Shown piece after piece: positions 31,751 through 44,187 of a stretch of DNA of 64,000 nt. The stretch spans positions 13,785,638 to 13,849,637 of the forward strand of contig NC_092314.1 of the NCBI RefSeq assembly GCF_036785885.1, written 5' to 3'. Under the pieces are notes generated by a model that searched no databases, was not told where the DNA came from, and was given only the letters and a program-made list of their open reading frames with translations. This stretch comes from Coffea arabica (taxonomy: Eukaryota > Streptophyta > Magnoliopsida > Gentianales > Rubiaceae). Position 1 is the first letter of the stretch. Each line of letters starts with the position of its first letter. Made by a program: the position numbers and the translations under genes.

Positions 31751-34700
31751 CTACCAGTGTAGACCAAAACTTGCAGCTTGCATAAGTGGGTGAGCAAAAT
31801 ATGCACCTAAAGTTAACACCGTTATGGTTAAATATGGCAGTCTCAGAAATTCCTTGTAATAATTTCTGGGCAACTTCTGTCGGCCGTCAAGAACAGCAGC
31901 AAATGGAATGACACTTGTTCTGTTCTTTACCACTTCAAATGCCTCACCATATCGTATCGCCAACCTCCGATCGCCATTCCAGACGCCAAATAAATGGTGT
32001 CCGATTAAGCCAACAGAAGCTGCCACTGCTACAGAATTCCCTATCCAGATGGTGTGAGCCAGACACCACATGACCTGTCCAACCATCTGAACAAAGGAAA
32101 ATAACACTTGAGGCAAAAACCAAGAGATTGGGAAAGCAAAAAGGACAAGAAAACTGAGTTCGATTCCAAACTGCTGATGAAGTTGGAGGAAGACATCTCA
32201 AAGAACATCTATGCGAGAATGAACATGGGCACAAAATCAGAATAAAGGTCTTAACATCTATGCGAGAATGAACGCTTGCAATGGCAATGATAGCTCAACC
32301 CATGAACATGCAAACAAATGCCAAAAACAGAAAAGTGAATCTGATTGCCTGTAAATTTTACTGTCAAAAGTGGTTGTGAATAGAAAACCAAAAATTTTTA
32401 CTGCCCAGATGATAAAAATTAAAAACGACTAGAAAAATAAAGAGTGGATATACATATTCTTTCTATTGTTATTTTTAAAATTGCTCCTGTCTCCAATTCA
32501 CATTTTCATCTGGCATCAACTGCTGCCCATGTTCTACAGTAAATTACTAACACTGTCATACATTACTTGACTATATCTTGTAAATGGTAAATCAGAAGCT
32601 CCAGAAGCCCAAGGTGGAAGCTTGACTTAGAAAAACACAGCTTTCCACTCCACAAGAGAAATGACATTGGTAAATCAGTAGACGTTGTGCTGCAGTAAGT
32701 GCTTAAAAAATGTATTAAAGATAATTGGACTCATTCATGGCTTTCCAAGTTTTAGGTGTCAACTAAAAGTTGATCACTATTCATTTGGTAGCAAACACAG
32801 CAAGTAGTGTGCTGATTTCTGCTAAGGTTTATTAGAGTGGTTCTCAATTTACTTTTGTTTGGCAAACATAATTTCATTTTTCATGCCCACTATTATCAAT
32901 TTTTGCTAAAAAGAGCTTCTTTCTCCTGTTTCTCTATGTTATTCAGAGTATCTTTTTCGTCACACATATGGAAACTGTCATGTGTTGACTGCAGCACACA
33001 AGGCTTGTTTGGATCTCCAGAAAGTTAACAGAGTAACAAAACCCCAAGATGGTACACTAAGTGAAAGGAAAATTAGTGGATATCCAGTTCAGTAACTGAA
33101 TTGAGCATCTCAGTAGTTTGAAGAGACTGATACAAATTTCTTCGAAAAGATTTCAAGATCTATTACACAAAAAAGCAAAGAAAAAATCAAGTAATTCCAT
33201 AAAAGCTAAACATGAGAGTAACTTCATAGCTGCATGCTTTTCCCTACTTCACACATTAACCAAGATATGTTAACTGCAAAACTAATGGAACACTGACTTC
33301 TGCCACTTATTCAGATTAACAAAAAAAGGCAGAGGAAACCAAACGTGAAAGTGAACAACACTACTCAAGATACTAATTACCATACCTGAGGGTGCCTTGT
33401 AATTCTCATTATCCCTGTTTCCCAAATATGCATTTTGGGCTTGTCCACTGCTGCTACCTCTAATAAATTGAAGGTTGATGGATAAAGGAAGAAGAAGGAA
33501 ACAAAGTTAGAAAGCCACAATAGGTGATGTAGCCAAGGCACACCCTGTAGTTGCCATAACTGGACTCCATCATATCTGTGGTTGATAAAATACACCTGTA
33601 GAAAATTCAGTAGAGCTTTTAGTTAATCAAATCAGTAACCGATAAACACGCATTTTATGGAAAGGGGCTCCAAAAAAACTTAAGAGCACTAAAGTAGAAA
33701 AACTTGGGCAATGCAGATCAGTTGGGAACTCACAACAGTACTAACAGCCAATGGAAGAGAAATTCCAGCAAACAAGACACGATAAGCACGCTCTCCAACG
33801 ATTTTCTCACCTGTGTCTCTGAGACTCGCCAAACCACTATGGACTACCGCAAAAATGAGCGTCAAGGTCAGCATTACAACCTGCAAGAAAAAATAGGTTG
33901 CTTAAAATTCCCAGTTAAAATCAGTAAAAAAGATGATTGCCATGAACTAATTGAGTTCTGGACAAAGATAAAACTTGAGGGTTCTCAGTGAAACTTTAGA
34001 ACTACAAGGGCTGAAGAGAAAGAAAGGCAAAGTTCAAGGAATAAATGAACAAATATTCCAATTGTTACATTTTGAGCTTTTTCATACATTATGGTCCCCA
34101 AGAAATAGCCTAGTCTCAGTTTAGTTCTCCACCTTTCATTTCTAAGTAAATTGCTCCCCCAACTCTTCTAGCTTCAAAAAATAGTCCCTTATCTTTCAAT
34201 TGTAACACATTCAGTACCCAATATTCATAAATTTTCCATTCATAACTTAAGCACAATACATTGAAAATGTAGAATTAAAATGGGAAGAGCTATGATTTAC
34301 AGGTCTTGAGTTCAAATTCCCCTTATTCCGCTTCTTAAATCCCACCCCCCACCTGCTAGGAAAAAAAATTAATTGTTTGAAAAAATAAATGGTAGGGGAT
34401 TGAATAATACAGTATTGAAAACTTAAGAGACTAAATGCTACTACTCACAAAACATTAAGGTCCAAGATTCTAATTAACCTTTTCCAATTTTAGTACTAGG
34501 TCTTTCATGTTCTCATCAAAGTAACAGCTTAACTAAGACCTTTAAAAAAAACTTAGGGACCAAACAAAGTGGAATTACAAACTCAAGGGACCAATAATGC
34601 AAATTTCCACTTAATTCAGTACGCATACCAACAACTCTATCTACAGCAAATAACAAAATGGTCCTTCTCCAACAATTAAACTACTAAAACTACCAAACTC

Positions 34701-35224
34701 ATATAAACAAAAAAATTGAGCAAAAACCCATAAATTTATAAAAATTATTCTGTTGAAAATATATTCAAATTTGAGTAACTGACCTCGTGACTATCAGAAA
34801 CGGAGGAAACAGCATTGATGAAGGCTTTACCAAAGCCAGTGGAATTATCAATCCAGGCCACGTTAAGAACAAAAAGCACAATTCCCAAAATGGCAGTAAA
34901 ATAAATCCAGGAGGAAATTTTCTGTTTGGACAGGTCGAATTCCGCAGAATCCTCGCCAACGAGGAATTCAGTTTCCTCGGCTTGATTCCCAAGTGCTAAC
35001 GGAATTAACGGTCTCTTTCTGGGGTTTGTTGAGGGGAAGAACAGTGAGTTAGCTTGTGGGGTGTTTGGAAATGCGGTTTTGGAGGGCTTGTTTGAAAAGA
35101 TGGGATTGAGTGAATGATAAGGGGTTTTAGTTTTGGGGGCTTGTTTGCGGTGAAGGGGGGAATTGGGTTTGGAAAATTGAGGGAATTGGAAAGGTGAGTT
35201 TGATAAGAGAATTGAAGTTGCCAT
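31751..35224 (-). CDS. Z-ISO: 15-cis-zeta-carotene isomerase, chloroplastic
   Basis: Four exons on the minus strand with GT-AG introns, all phase 0: 35224-34784, 33880-33734, 33595-33386 and 32086-31751, giving 377 residues, close to the usual length of plant Z-ISO. Exon 1 has a Ser/Pro/Lys-rich, acid-poor chloroplast transit peptide, then [20 protein letters not shown], the first membrane helix. The NnrU-like multi-spanning domain follows ([68 protein letters not shown]) and the protein ends QAASFGLHW. The enzyme isomerises the 15-15' cis double bond of 9,15,9'-tri-cis-zeta-carotene in the plastid membrane, a haem-dependent step between phytoene desaturase and zeta-carotene desaturase. Family histidines in HSGLAS, RHPQ and AHPLMQ are present. 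The gene looks intact. Confidence 0.97.
34050..34620. repeat. Foldback-like repeat in intron 1 of the isomerase gene
   Basis: The left arm ('cattatggtccccaag...') and the reverse complement of the right arm ('gcattattggtcccttgag...') are similar, suggesting a degenerate MITE of the 'ggtccc' type. Inside, about 34280-34330 carries a 'ggtcttgagttcaaattcc' word like a SINE B box. Arms are diverged, so boundaries are approximate. Confidence 0.35.
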
Positions 35225-36175
35225 GTATTATTATGAGTGGTTCGTTGTGTGTGAATTTGGGGGTTTAAGAGAGGTGGAGGAATGTGTTGTTGTTGTTGGG
35301 GTGTGTGTGTTAATTTAATAGAGGTGGGGGAATGCGTGTGTGTGTGAAAATGGGGCTTAAGAAAGGTGGTGGAAGTATATGGGAAGAAGGGAAGGGAATC
35401 TGGAGGGAGAGGTGCTTTTGGGAGGGGAATTTGGGTTGGGAATGATAAATGTTAGTACATTTTGGTTGAGGATTTATTTGAGTATTTTTATTCCATCTTT
35501 GGAATTTTCGTTTGATTTAGCTATTTTCAGGTGTATTTTTTTTAAATATTTTACTGTATTAGTGTCTATGCAAAATATTTTTTGAAATTTATTTTTCTTG
35601 AATTATTTTTATTTATGTATTACTGTAACGTTGTATTTTTTTTTTGTTGAAAAACTTATTTATAAAAAAGGCCAATTCAAACGGAATTGTCTACTCATTT
35701 TTACCATGATTTTCCAATATTTGGGATTCATTAAGTTCTCATGTCTGTTAATTTAGTCCCTTGTTTTGTCTGTAACCTAAGCTAGTTTTGATTTTGAATA
35801 ATATGCATTTTTTGTGCAATAGTTTGAAGCGATACATAAAACAACATGGAATTATATAAAAACTAAAATAAGAATCAAACTTCTTCATACCAAACCTTTT
35901 TGTTCATTCCAAGTGCACCTCAGAAAAGCCAAATGAGAAGGATTGCAAGTAGGTTTTGTGCCTGCAACTACTTATAGTGAAGTACTCAGTAGGTTGAGGT
36001 GCTGTAATTTGTTTTCTTGACTACAATAATTGGTCATTTTCCTGCATCTTATGATAACTATCCTTGGCAACCTTCTCCAATTCTCAAGACCAAATAAAAG
36101 TAGAAGAAAAGTTCATTACTGAGATCTGAGATTCATAAAATTAGACCAAAAACATGAGAATGATATCTGAGATAC
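35225..36175. other. Upstream region of the carotene isomerase gene
   Basis: G/T-rich just upstream of the start (35228-35380, with 'gtgtgtgtg' runs), then AT-rich. It should contain the promoter on the minus strand. No TATA box was assigned and no other gene is seen. Confidence 0.35.
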
Positions 36176-36189
36176 AGTTTAGCTGTTAC

Positions 36190-36480
36190 AGTTTAACTTT
36201 TTTCTACCTCCTTTCTCTCCATTTTTGTTCTTCTTCTTGTTGTTTCCCTTGCCCTGTTTGCTTTGAGAGGCCTTATTGTTGTCATTGTTTTGGGAAGCAG
36301 AAGCAACATCAGAAGGCTAATTCTTGACCTTTTCTTCAGGGACTTTCCCAATTACCCCCTCAGGCTGTGTGTTATCAGTTCCTCTAAACAAATTTTTGCC
36401 ATCATTTTCCTCCTTAGGCTCAGCATCAGAAACTATCCCAGAAGCAGTTTCCCTTGGCACAATTAAATCATTATCATTAC
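36190..36480 (-). other. Lys/Asn-rich open fragment of unknown origin
   Basis: The minus strand reads DLIVPRETASGIVSDAEPK, then EENDGKNLFRGTDN and EGVIGKVPEEKVKN, one stop, then a Lys/Asn-rich tail (SKQGKGNNKKKNKNGEKGG) to a stop near 36195. The composition looks like a real protein tail rather than chance, but I do not recognise the family and there is no start. It may be a gene fragment carried by the adjacent repeats. Confidence 0.3.
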
Positions 36481-37330
36481 TATATAAAAAGTACCATGAG
36501 TCTACTTTGGAGTGCGAGTATAAGCAGTATTTTGATCATAGTTTTTGTTATTCCAATTATGCCCTTTTAAATTTGTTATTAAGGCTTCATTTAATCTTAA
36601 TTGTGGATTAAAGTTTAATTATTGCACCCAAGGTAAGACAAAGGGTCACAAGTGACTAGAACTTCTGTTATTCCAATTATGCCATTTTAAATTTGTTGTT
36701 AAGATTTCATATAATCTTAATTATGGGTTAAAGTTTAGTTATTGTGCCCAAGGTAAGACAAAGGGTCACAAGTGACTAGAACTCCAAAACTAAAAACGTC
36801 ATATTTAATAGAGAAAATGTCATCCATTGCATATTCAAGGAACATGAAACCACTGCCCAAAAAAAAAGGCATCCAGGATATAGTTGTAAGTGGTAGTGTA
36901 TAAAAAGTACCATGAGTTTATTTTGGAGTGTGGGTGTAAGCAGTATTTTGATCTTAATTCCTATTATTCCAATTATGCTCTTTTAAATTTGTTGTTAAGG
37001 CTTCATTTAATCTTAATTGTGGGTTAAAATTTAATTATTGTACCCAGGTAAGACAAAGGGTCACAAGTGACTAGAAATTTTGTTCTTTCAATTATGCCCT
37101 TTTAAATTTGTTGTTAAGGTTTCATATAATCTTAATTGTGGGTTAAAGTTTAATTATTGCACCCAAGATAAGACAAAGGGTCACAAGTGACTAGAACTCC
37201 AAAACTAAAAACATCATATTTAATAGAGAAAATGTCATCCATTGCATATTCTCGGGACATGAAATCACTTTCCAAAAAAAAATAGCATCCAGGATATAGT
37301 TGTAAGTGGTAGTGCATTAATAGCAACCCT
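36481..37330. repeat. Nested tandem repeat (about 420-bp unit containing a doubled 117-bp unit)
   Basis: The block starting 'tataaaaagtaccatgag' at about 36481 restarts at 36899. Within each half a ~117-bp segment ('ttccaattatg.ccttttaaatttgttgttaag...acaaagggtcacaagtgactagaa') occurs twice, so it appears four times in all (from about 36550, 36667, 36965 and 37087). A 'catatttaatagagaaaatgtcatccattgcatattc' segment closes each half. No coding. Confidence 0.9.
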
Positions 37331-37429
37331 CAAAACAAGAAAAACTGAAAAAAAAAAACTGAAAACTATTCATAAAATGACATAAAGTGAATAACAAATG
37401 AACCAAGAAGATGAGAATAACATTCCAAT

Positions 37430-37640
37430 AAGATTAACCATTGCAGAAGATTTTTTAGATTTTGATCCTTTCAATAAGTCACACATTTTATTTCCAGGGA
37501 GATGCACTTGCAAATTGATGACTGCTGGGGACATCTCATTAAGATTGAATTCAAAAATTCTCCCGATAGCTCCTTGAGCTGAAACCCATCTTGCATCTTC
37601 AAAGAGTTGAATTTCATCTACCATAGTCTCACCATCAGGG
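37430..37640 (-). pseudogene. Helitron Rep/helicase fragment
   Basis: The minus strand reads DEIQLFEDARWVSAQGAIG, RIFEFNLNEMSPAVINLQ, VHLPGN, a segment conserved in plant Helitron helicase-like proteins between the Rep and Pif1 domains. It lasts only about 50 codons and then loses homology in both directions. Opposite in strand to the RPA-like gene that follows, so it may come from a different Helitron copy. Confidence 0.75.
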
Positions 37641-37740
37641 TGTGCTATGTACTACTCCTGACCTAATGCGGGTTGCACCTTTCCAGTTTTCAAAATTATG
37701 GCTTGCAATCATACAGCCCCTACAATTATAATGAAAATTA

Positions 37741-37866
37741 AAAACTAAATGGTCAGGTTACAGAAAATCTAAAACTAAAATAACACTATCAATCATTAAC
37801 ACCAACTAAAATAACACTATCAATCATTAACACCAACTAAAATACCACTACGAATCATTTACACCA
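37741..37866. repeat. Short tandem repeat, ~32-bp unit, three copies
   Basis: 'ctaaaataacactatcaatcattaacaccaa' appears twice intact and once diverged in direct succession (about 37775-37850), with a further partial 'accaatcattaaca'. Confidence 0.85.
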
Positions 37867-38140
37867 ATCATTAACAGCTAAAAAGCAAAAATTGAAAACC
37901 CCTACCAAAACTTAAAATACAATCTTAAAATCATATGAAGGTAAACAACGAATTAATCACAGAAACTGAAAAAATTAATTCATATGACATAGAAGACAAC
38001 ATTACATTTATATAAATATTGCATCTTTATTAAGTTCTACACCCAATTTCCAACACCCTTAAAAAGTGAACATGTCAAAGCTTACTCCTATTTTTTTAAA
38101 AAAAATTACAAAAAAAACTCTAATATTCTGTCTATTTACT

Positions 38141-40525
38141 ATGGCAACCAATAATCAAATCACCACTATATTTATTCCTTTTTCTACTTCTTCTTCAACT
38201 TTGCAAAATTTAATTTTGGTCCATGATAAAGTGAGAAAATATATACTTTCATGTTCATCTGTTAATTTTTTATTTATATTTTGCAATTTATTACCATTTC
38301 TTATTTACATTTTAATAAATTTACAGGGAACAAAAATTCAAGCTATCATGTTTGATGATATCATCACAAGATTTGGAAATAATTTTCAATACAATAAGTT
38401 GTACTTACTTTCAAATGGAAGTGTGAATAAAACAAACACTTCGTATGCAAATGTCAACAATGAGATTGAATTGGTCCTACGAAATTACACTCACATAAAA
38501 AAAGACCGTTCTCATGTACCAACAAGGAACATTATCTATGCACCTATCGAGTTTGAAGAGGCAAAAAATCCATACTTTATCAACAAATGAATAGGTAACA
38601 TTTTCTTCCAAAATCAATGAAATTTCTTCTGCAAAACTTCTAACAATTTTCTACACTACTAGGCTGAATCATTGTACTTATTTACATTCAAAATAAACTT
38701 ATTTTCTACAGATGTCATTGGAGTGAGTTGTTACAAGTATGGCTCAAATATTGGTGCTTCCAAAAAGAAAAGGTGGATACACTCACAAGAGAGAAATCAC
38801 CATAATAAACAAAAAGTAAGATTACTTTTTAGCTTGCTTTCTTACTATATAAATGTTTGAAGCTCCAAGCATTAAAAAAAAAACATACGTCCAGCATCAC
38901 TTTTTCCTTTATATGTAGAGTGTTCATAATTCGGCCACCTAATACATTTTCTATTTCACAACTTCGCAGTCATTACTTCATGCCTAACATTTTTATATTA
39001 AAATATAAAAATTATCCTCACACTATAGGTTTGCCACTATGAAAATCATCTTATGGGGAGATATGACAATTAATGAAGCTCAATTTCCACAAGAAGTTGC
39101 ATCTCAAAAGCCAGCAATTGCAGCAATACAATTCCAAATGTTTGAATACCAAGGTAAAAATATCAATAGTAAAAATAAAATAACATTATAATTACAACTT
39201 AACATTTTAAAATATTCTAGGAGAGTTTCATCTGTCAACAACATTCATGTCAACTCTACAAGTCAATCCAAATTGCAAAGAAGTTTTGAAACTTCAAAAG
39301 TGGTATGAATACAATTTTTTTAGACCTTTTTTTTTTATACAAATTGAATGCCTTGAATTACAATACTGAAAATTTATATAGGATTACTACAAAGAAAAGT
39401 GAAAATCTTGAAGCTGCAATCTTGAAGAACAAGATGGACTTGGCCAAGCACATTCAACTCAAAAATATTATTCATCAACAACATTCATTGAAAGAGGTAA
39501 ATTTATCGCCTCATAAATCTTCAATTTAGAAAATTCCTCGAAAAAAAAAGCCAAACATCATAAAAACAATAACAAATAACTGCTTTTTGCAGCATGCTTT
39601 CTGCATTTCCAACGCAATTGTTACCGATATAGAGAACAAAGCCGAACTATACTATAATGCTTTTAAAGGATGCAGCACCAAAATTATCAATTTCGAAAAA
39701 AGATGCAGAATGCCCCAAATGCAATTATCCAACAAAAGATTTTACACTAAGGTAAGTCACTCAATTAAATACATGACATGAAAGCTAGACTTTAAAATGA
39801 CAAACTTGAAAAGCACAGTTAACAACTTAATATCATTTCCAAAATAGGTACAATATAAGGATGGAAGTCGTCAATGGACAAGATGTGGCAACAATAATAT
39901 TATTTGAAGACTTGGCAACTAATTTTATTGGATGCCCAATACAAGAATATATAGATAGCACTACATCTTTCAAGGTAAGTTCCTAAAAATTATTAAAATA
40001 ATAAACACATCAACTCTTAATAGTTAAGCATTCAATTTAAACCTATCTGATTTACAAATACTGAAAACCGAACGGGACAAGGAGAAATCAAAGTTGTATA
40101 AGAAAATGATTGCCGCAAAGCATAAGGAGTTCAAATTCCTCATCAAGCTTAATAGGATTGGGCACTCCTCTCATGGACATCCATCAATGGTAGCAATAGC
40201 ATTCGAGCAACTACCAAATACAAATAAACAAGAAGATGCCACTCCATCTATTGCATCTGAACAACATGCTCGGCAAAGCATAATAAAAGAGAAAAATTCA
40301 AAGGTGATTGAAATTGACGATGATGTTCCACTACAGTCCTTCAAAACCAAAAAAGGGGGAGCAAGAAGTAATGCATCCAAGCTCAAAAGTCAATTGAAAA
40401 AGAAGATAAAAGTCGAGAAAATTAAAACACTAATGATTACTATTTCACATTTAATATCTTCTCTTTTTCTTCGTCTTACATTCAATAAGATTGCTTTGCA
40501 TTGCTTACTTTACAATATTTTGTAA
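38141..40525 (+). pseudogene. RPA70-like gene carried by a Helitron (copy A)
   Basis: Plus-strand exon series. 38141-38230 starts with an ATG. 38327-38590 (GTKIQAIMFDDIITRF, YLLSNGSV) ends in a stop before a donor. About 38712 gives DVIGVSCYKYGS, about 39029-39153 MKIILWGDMTINEAQFPQ, 39221-39301 EFHLSTTFMSTLQVNPNC, 39382-39497 an alpha-helical linker, and about 39594-39750 the zinc-ribbon segment (AFCISNAIVTDIENK, YNAFKGCSTKI). About 39849 holds the next OB fold (IRMEVVNGQDVATIILFEDLA), and the tail runs from about 40062. This is the layout of an RPA large subunit with DUF223/OB folds. In copy A six A at about 39696-39701 shift the frame in the zinc ribbon; copy B has five. An early stop in exon 2 affects this copy too. 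The part from 39224 on is duplicated at 49472. It lies inside a Helitron ending at 40653. Confidence 0.7.
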
Positions 40526-40625
40526 CATGCAATTCCCACCCTTGCTTCTATTCCCAACTCTACATTACAAAGGTAAACTCAATATAAAAACAGAACAAAA
40601 TGATATAACTACATATCATCCAACC

Positions 40626-40653
40626 ACGTGCAACGCACGTACGGTATCACTAG
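40626..40653 (+). other. Helitron 3' terminus (copy A)
   Basis: ACGTGC (40626-40631), loop aac, GCACGT (40635-40640) makes a perfect 6-bp hairpin. Nine bases later comes CTAG (40650-40653), followed by T. This is the canonical Helitron 3' end (hairpin, about 10 nt, CTRR, host T). It fixes where the Helitron stops and host sequence begins. Confidence 0.85.
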
Positions 40654-40654
40654 T

Positions 40655-43600
40655 GATTTAGAAAAGCCTCCAGCCTAGGCCACTTTGACTGCAAGCTCTT
40701 CAGAAGTGATCCAATTCCTTGCAAGTTTCCAGTCTGTATAATATCACTGGTGGGGGAAAAACATCAATGAAACTTCGAGTAAACTATCGAAGCTGACACT
40801 TGAAAAGCTAAACATAAAAATTGTATAGTCAGGTATTGAATGTAGCAAACTAGGGAAGTTGCACAATCTGCAATCATGAAAGCAGCAGAAGTTCTTTTGT
40901 TTCACTACTACTTGGTTCAATTGCCAACCAATATGAAAATTAAGCAACCCTTTACCTGGAATAGTGCCACAAATTCAGCTTTCTAGATAAAGTCCATATG
41001 CAAAAACCATGGATATCAATTGTCAGTTGTCACCCTAATGTTTTAGTCTAAGAAAACTTTTACCAGACCATTGCAAGCATTCGATTTCAAGTATTTAAAA
41101 GCTGTGGTTATGAACTTACCTAGCATCAAATTGCTTGATTTCGTCAAGCATGCTGCTTGCTTCACCGAATTGGTTTACACTACCACAAGGAAGAAATTTC
41201 TTTACATTCAGTCCAGCAGTTAAAAAGCTTGTACTTTCTTCCAATTCCTCCTGGAAACGAGCAGCATAAAAGAGAGTTGTTAAAGCTATTACATGGAAGT
41301 GCTTGTATGATTATTAAACACAAAATCCACAAAGCAGCTGAGCAGACCTAAGCAATCCATTTGTGATTACCTTAAATTGAGAAACATTAGAACAGCTTGA
41401 TCACTCTTCATGTTGTCTTTTCTCTGTTGATATTTGCACATCAAAGATTTTTTCAGAAAGGCCTGAGTACATCTGTGGGTTCCTTTCAGTTCCACTGCCT
41501 GTGCTCATTTTCTGATCTGGTGCCGCAGAAATGTCAATTGACATGAGAGACTCAGCATTATGAACAAGTCCTTCACACAAATTCGGAGCATTTGCTTCAA
41601 CCATAGGCCTTTGCTGATGGTAACTTCCTTGCTTTCGGAACAAGTTTCTCGTGATGTCATCAATTCTTGGTGTCAAAGCTGTGTCAATGATGATTGCAGG
41701 ACACGCAAATTTTGGACTATTTTCTCTCAAATGCACAATCACAAGAGGATTTCCAATCCTTCTGAATGCTTCTACAGTTGCATTTAAACTAAACCAATCC
41801 TGAGTCAAATTAAGCTTTCTTCTTGGCCTAAGTGCCTGAATGAATGGCATTGGCAGCTGCGAACTAATATGAGACTGATCAAGCAGATGAGAAAGAACAT
41901 TAGAATACTTGCCTGAGTTCAAGTGGAGCAAGCACAAGATAACCACAAGCCTTAATGCTAGTAGTGGATGATACTGATCTACATCAAATTTTGATTTTGC
42001 AATCCATGATGCTGTCTCCCGCTTATTAAAAAGAAACTGTTCAACCATCATAACAACAGAATCAAATATGATTTCAGGAGACAACTGCGTGTCAGCTACT
42101 GAACTCACATCTGGATACATGTCTGCTTTAAGATAAACAAGCCATTCCACAAAAGAATACTTTGTTGTGAAAAAGTAATCCTTGGAATGAAATACAAGGA
42201 GTAGCAGGCGTTCAACAAGATATATTAAACAATCAGGTGATACATAGTCATATGACCTCCAATTTGCAAGATAAGTATCTCTCAAAGCTTCGTGGAAGCT
42301 ATCAATCAGTGAAAACTTCTTCCAATCTTCAGCTGAAGTATTTGATGAAGGATCACCCAAGGATCTTGATTCTGTTATCCCAGAATGCCTCAATGAAGAT
42401 ACTTGCAAAGAATCAATGAATGCTCTCCACGAAAAATTCTTTTCAAATCTTTTTGCTATCTTCATGTACAGATCATCTGTTGGTTTTCCAGATCCAAGCC
42501 AAATCATTACCACCCTCCCAATTTGACCGTAGGTAAGGTCACCCTTGTTACTGATATTGTCAACAATAACCTCTTCAAGTAGACTCCGTGAGAGCTCAGT
42601 TTTCCTTAAAGAGATCATGTTTTCCACCAATGATTTGCAACAGTCTAGTGGAAATACATATTTAAAGTACGTAATTGGTGGCCGCAGGAAATTTTCTAGC
42701 CTCCTTTCAACACTAGCATTGAATTTGAATGATTCAGTCAAAAATTTCATCAATTGATAGATATCAATGAGGCAAATGCTTTGGCAAAATAGGGAGAATG
42801 ACTCCCTTATTGACAACTTATAAAGAGCTTCAACAGTGTCAAGTACCTTCAGGCTGACAGAAGCTACTTCAGCCTGGCAATGACTCAGAGCAGCAGATGC
42901 AAATTTTCGACCATCAATGGATACCTGGTTCTCGCTTAGCTGCTTCTGCTTGAATACAGAACCAGTTGTTTTCACCCATTCAGCATCTGAGTTCAACAGT
43001 ATATATGCTACATTTGAATTGATGACCTGCCTCCTCACACCAAAATAGTTCAAACAGAACTCACCATATTCAAGCCATTCATTATCATCTGGTTTTCCCA
43101 CTGTTTTGAGATATTGCATGATATTTGACATGTTCCTTTTCCACATATTCCAAAAGTGCATGAGTGAACCAACGGAGACGTGGTTTAGTGAAATCTTATC
43201 TTCTGAATGCTTTTTCATATCAACTTGCAATTCATCTTCCCATTCAAACTTCCGTGTTGTACAATCAAGATGAGCATCCAGGATCCTCCGGATAGATATC
43301 AATTCAACTGTCAAATTTTTACATAGCTCTGAATAAGTGAGAGACTGAAGCAACTCATGCAAGCTAATATGCTCATGTGCCAAAACTTCAACCTCTCTGC
43401 GAATGCGTTCATAGAACTCATTCGATTCTTCCTGTGCAAATGACATAGCTTTCTTTAATAGCATTTGTTTCTGTCGAAATGGCCTCAAGGGCCAACCTCT
43501 ATTTCCAGTCACCCATAGAGAGCGATGAAGCACAAATGAAATGATGAGTAAGGATGCTTCCTTGAGATGGCCTGCCTTCCCAAGCAGGTCTGCCTCCCGT

Positions 43601-44154
43601 GGCAGATCCCCTCTCAACTTTGCTATTTCTATAGCTTCCGCGAAGTTTCCGAGTTCTTCTTCCAACAACAAAAGTTCATCAATACAGCCTATGCTTTTCA
43701 GGAAGTTACGTCTGGAATCCATAGAAAGGAAAGCTCTAACATATTTTGTCATGGATTTAAAATCCTTGAGCTTATAATAACTCAAAGCGCAACTCTCCAA
43801 GAACTCTTGTTCAATTTTTTCGATTTCCTTTTCGCCAGGAGCATTCTGTTTCCATTTTGTAATGTATTGCCTTCCCAATTCAAAAAGACTCCCCTGAGTG
43901 CACACAGACAAACACTCCAACAAGTAATTGCCATCAGCATAAGCCTTTGCTGCAAGTTCATAACTTCTAGCCGAAGTGAAACAATCACCCGCTTGTTTAG
44001 GATCTCCACATTTATCGAAGTAAATTCTTCCTGAAGCAAGATTCAAGAGGTTGAACTTCAAGACTATGCTTTTCCAGTTAATTGTTTGCACAAGTAAAAT
44101 ACCATTGTCAAACCAAAGATAACTACAAAAAAAATAACCAGTTCCTCAACAACA

Positions 44155-44187
<33 letters not shown>

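Noticed and set aside
36481-37330. CRISPR-like regular repeat array
   Set aside because: This is plant DNA, the units are about 117 bp and adjoin or nest without unique spacers; it is a tandem repeat.
38141-40525. Functional host RPA1 gene
   Set aside because: A stop in exon 2, a frameshift in the zinc ribbon, missing OB-fold parts and the position directly before a Helitron 3' end favour a Helitron-carried, decayed copy.
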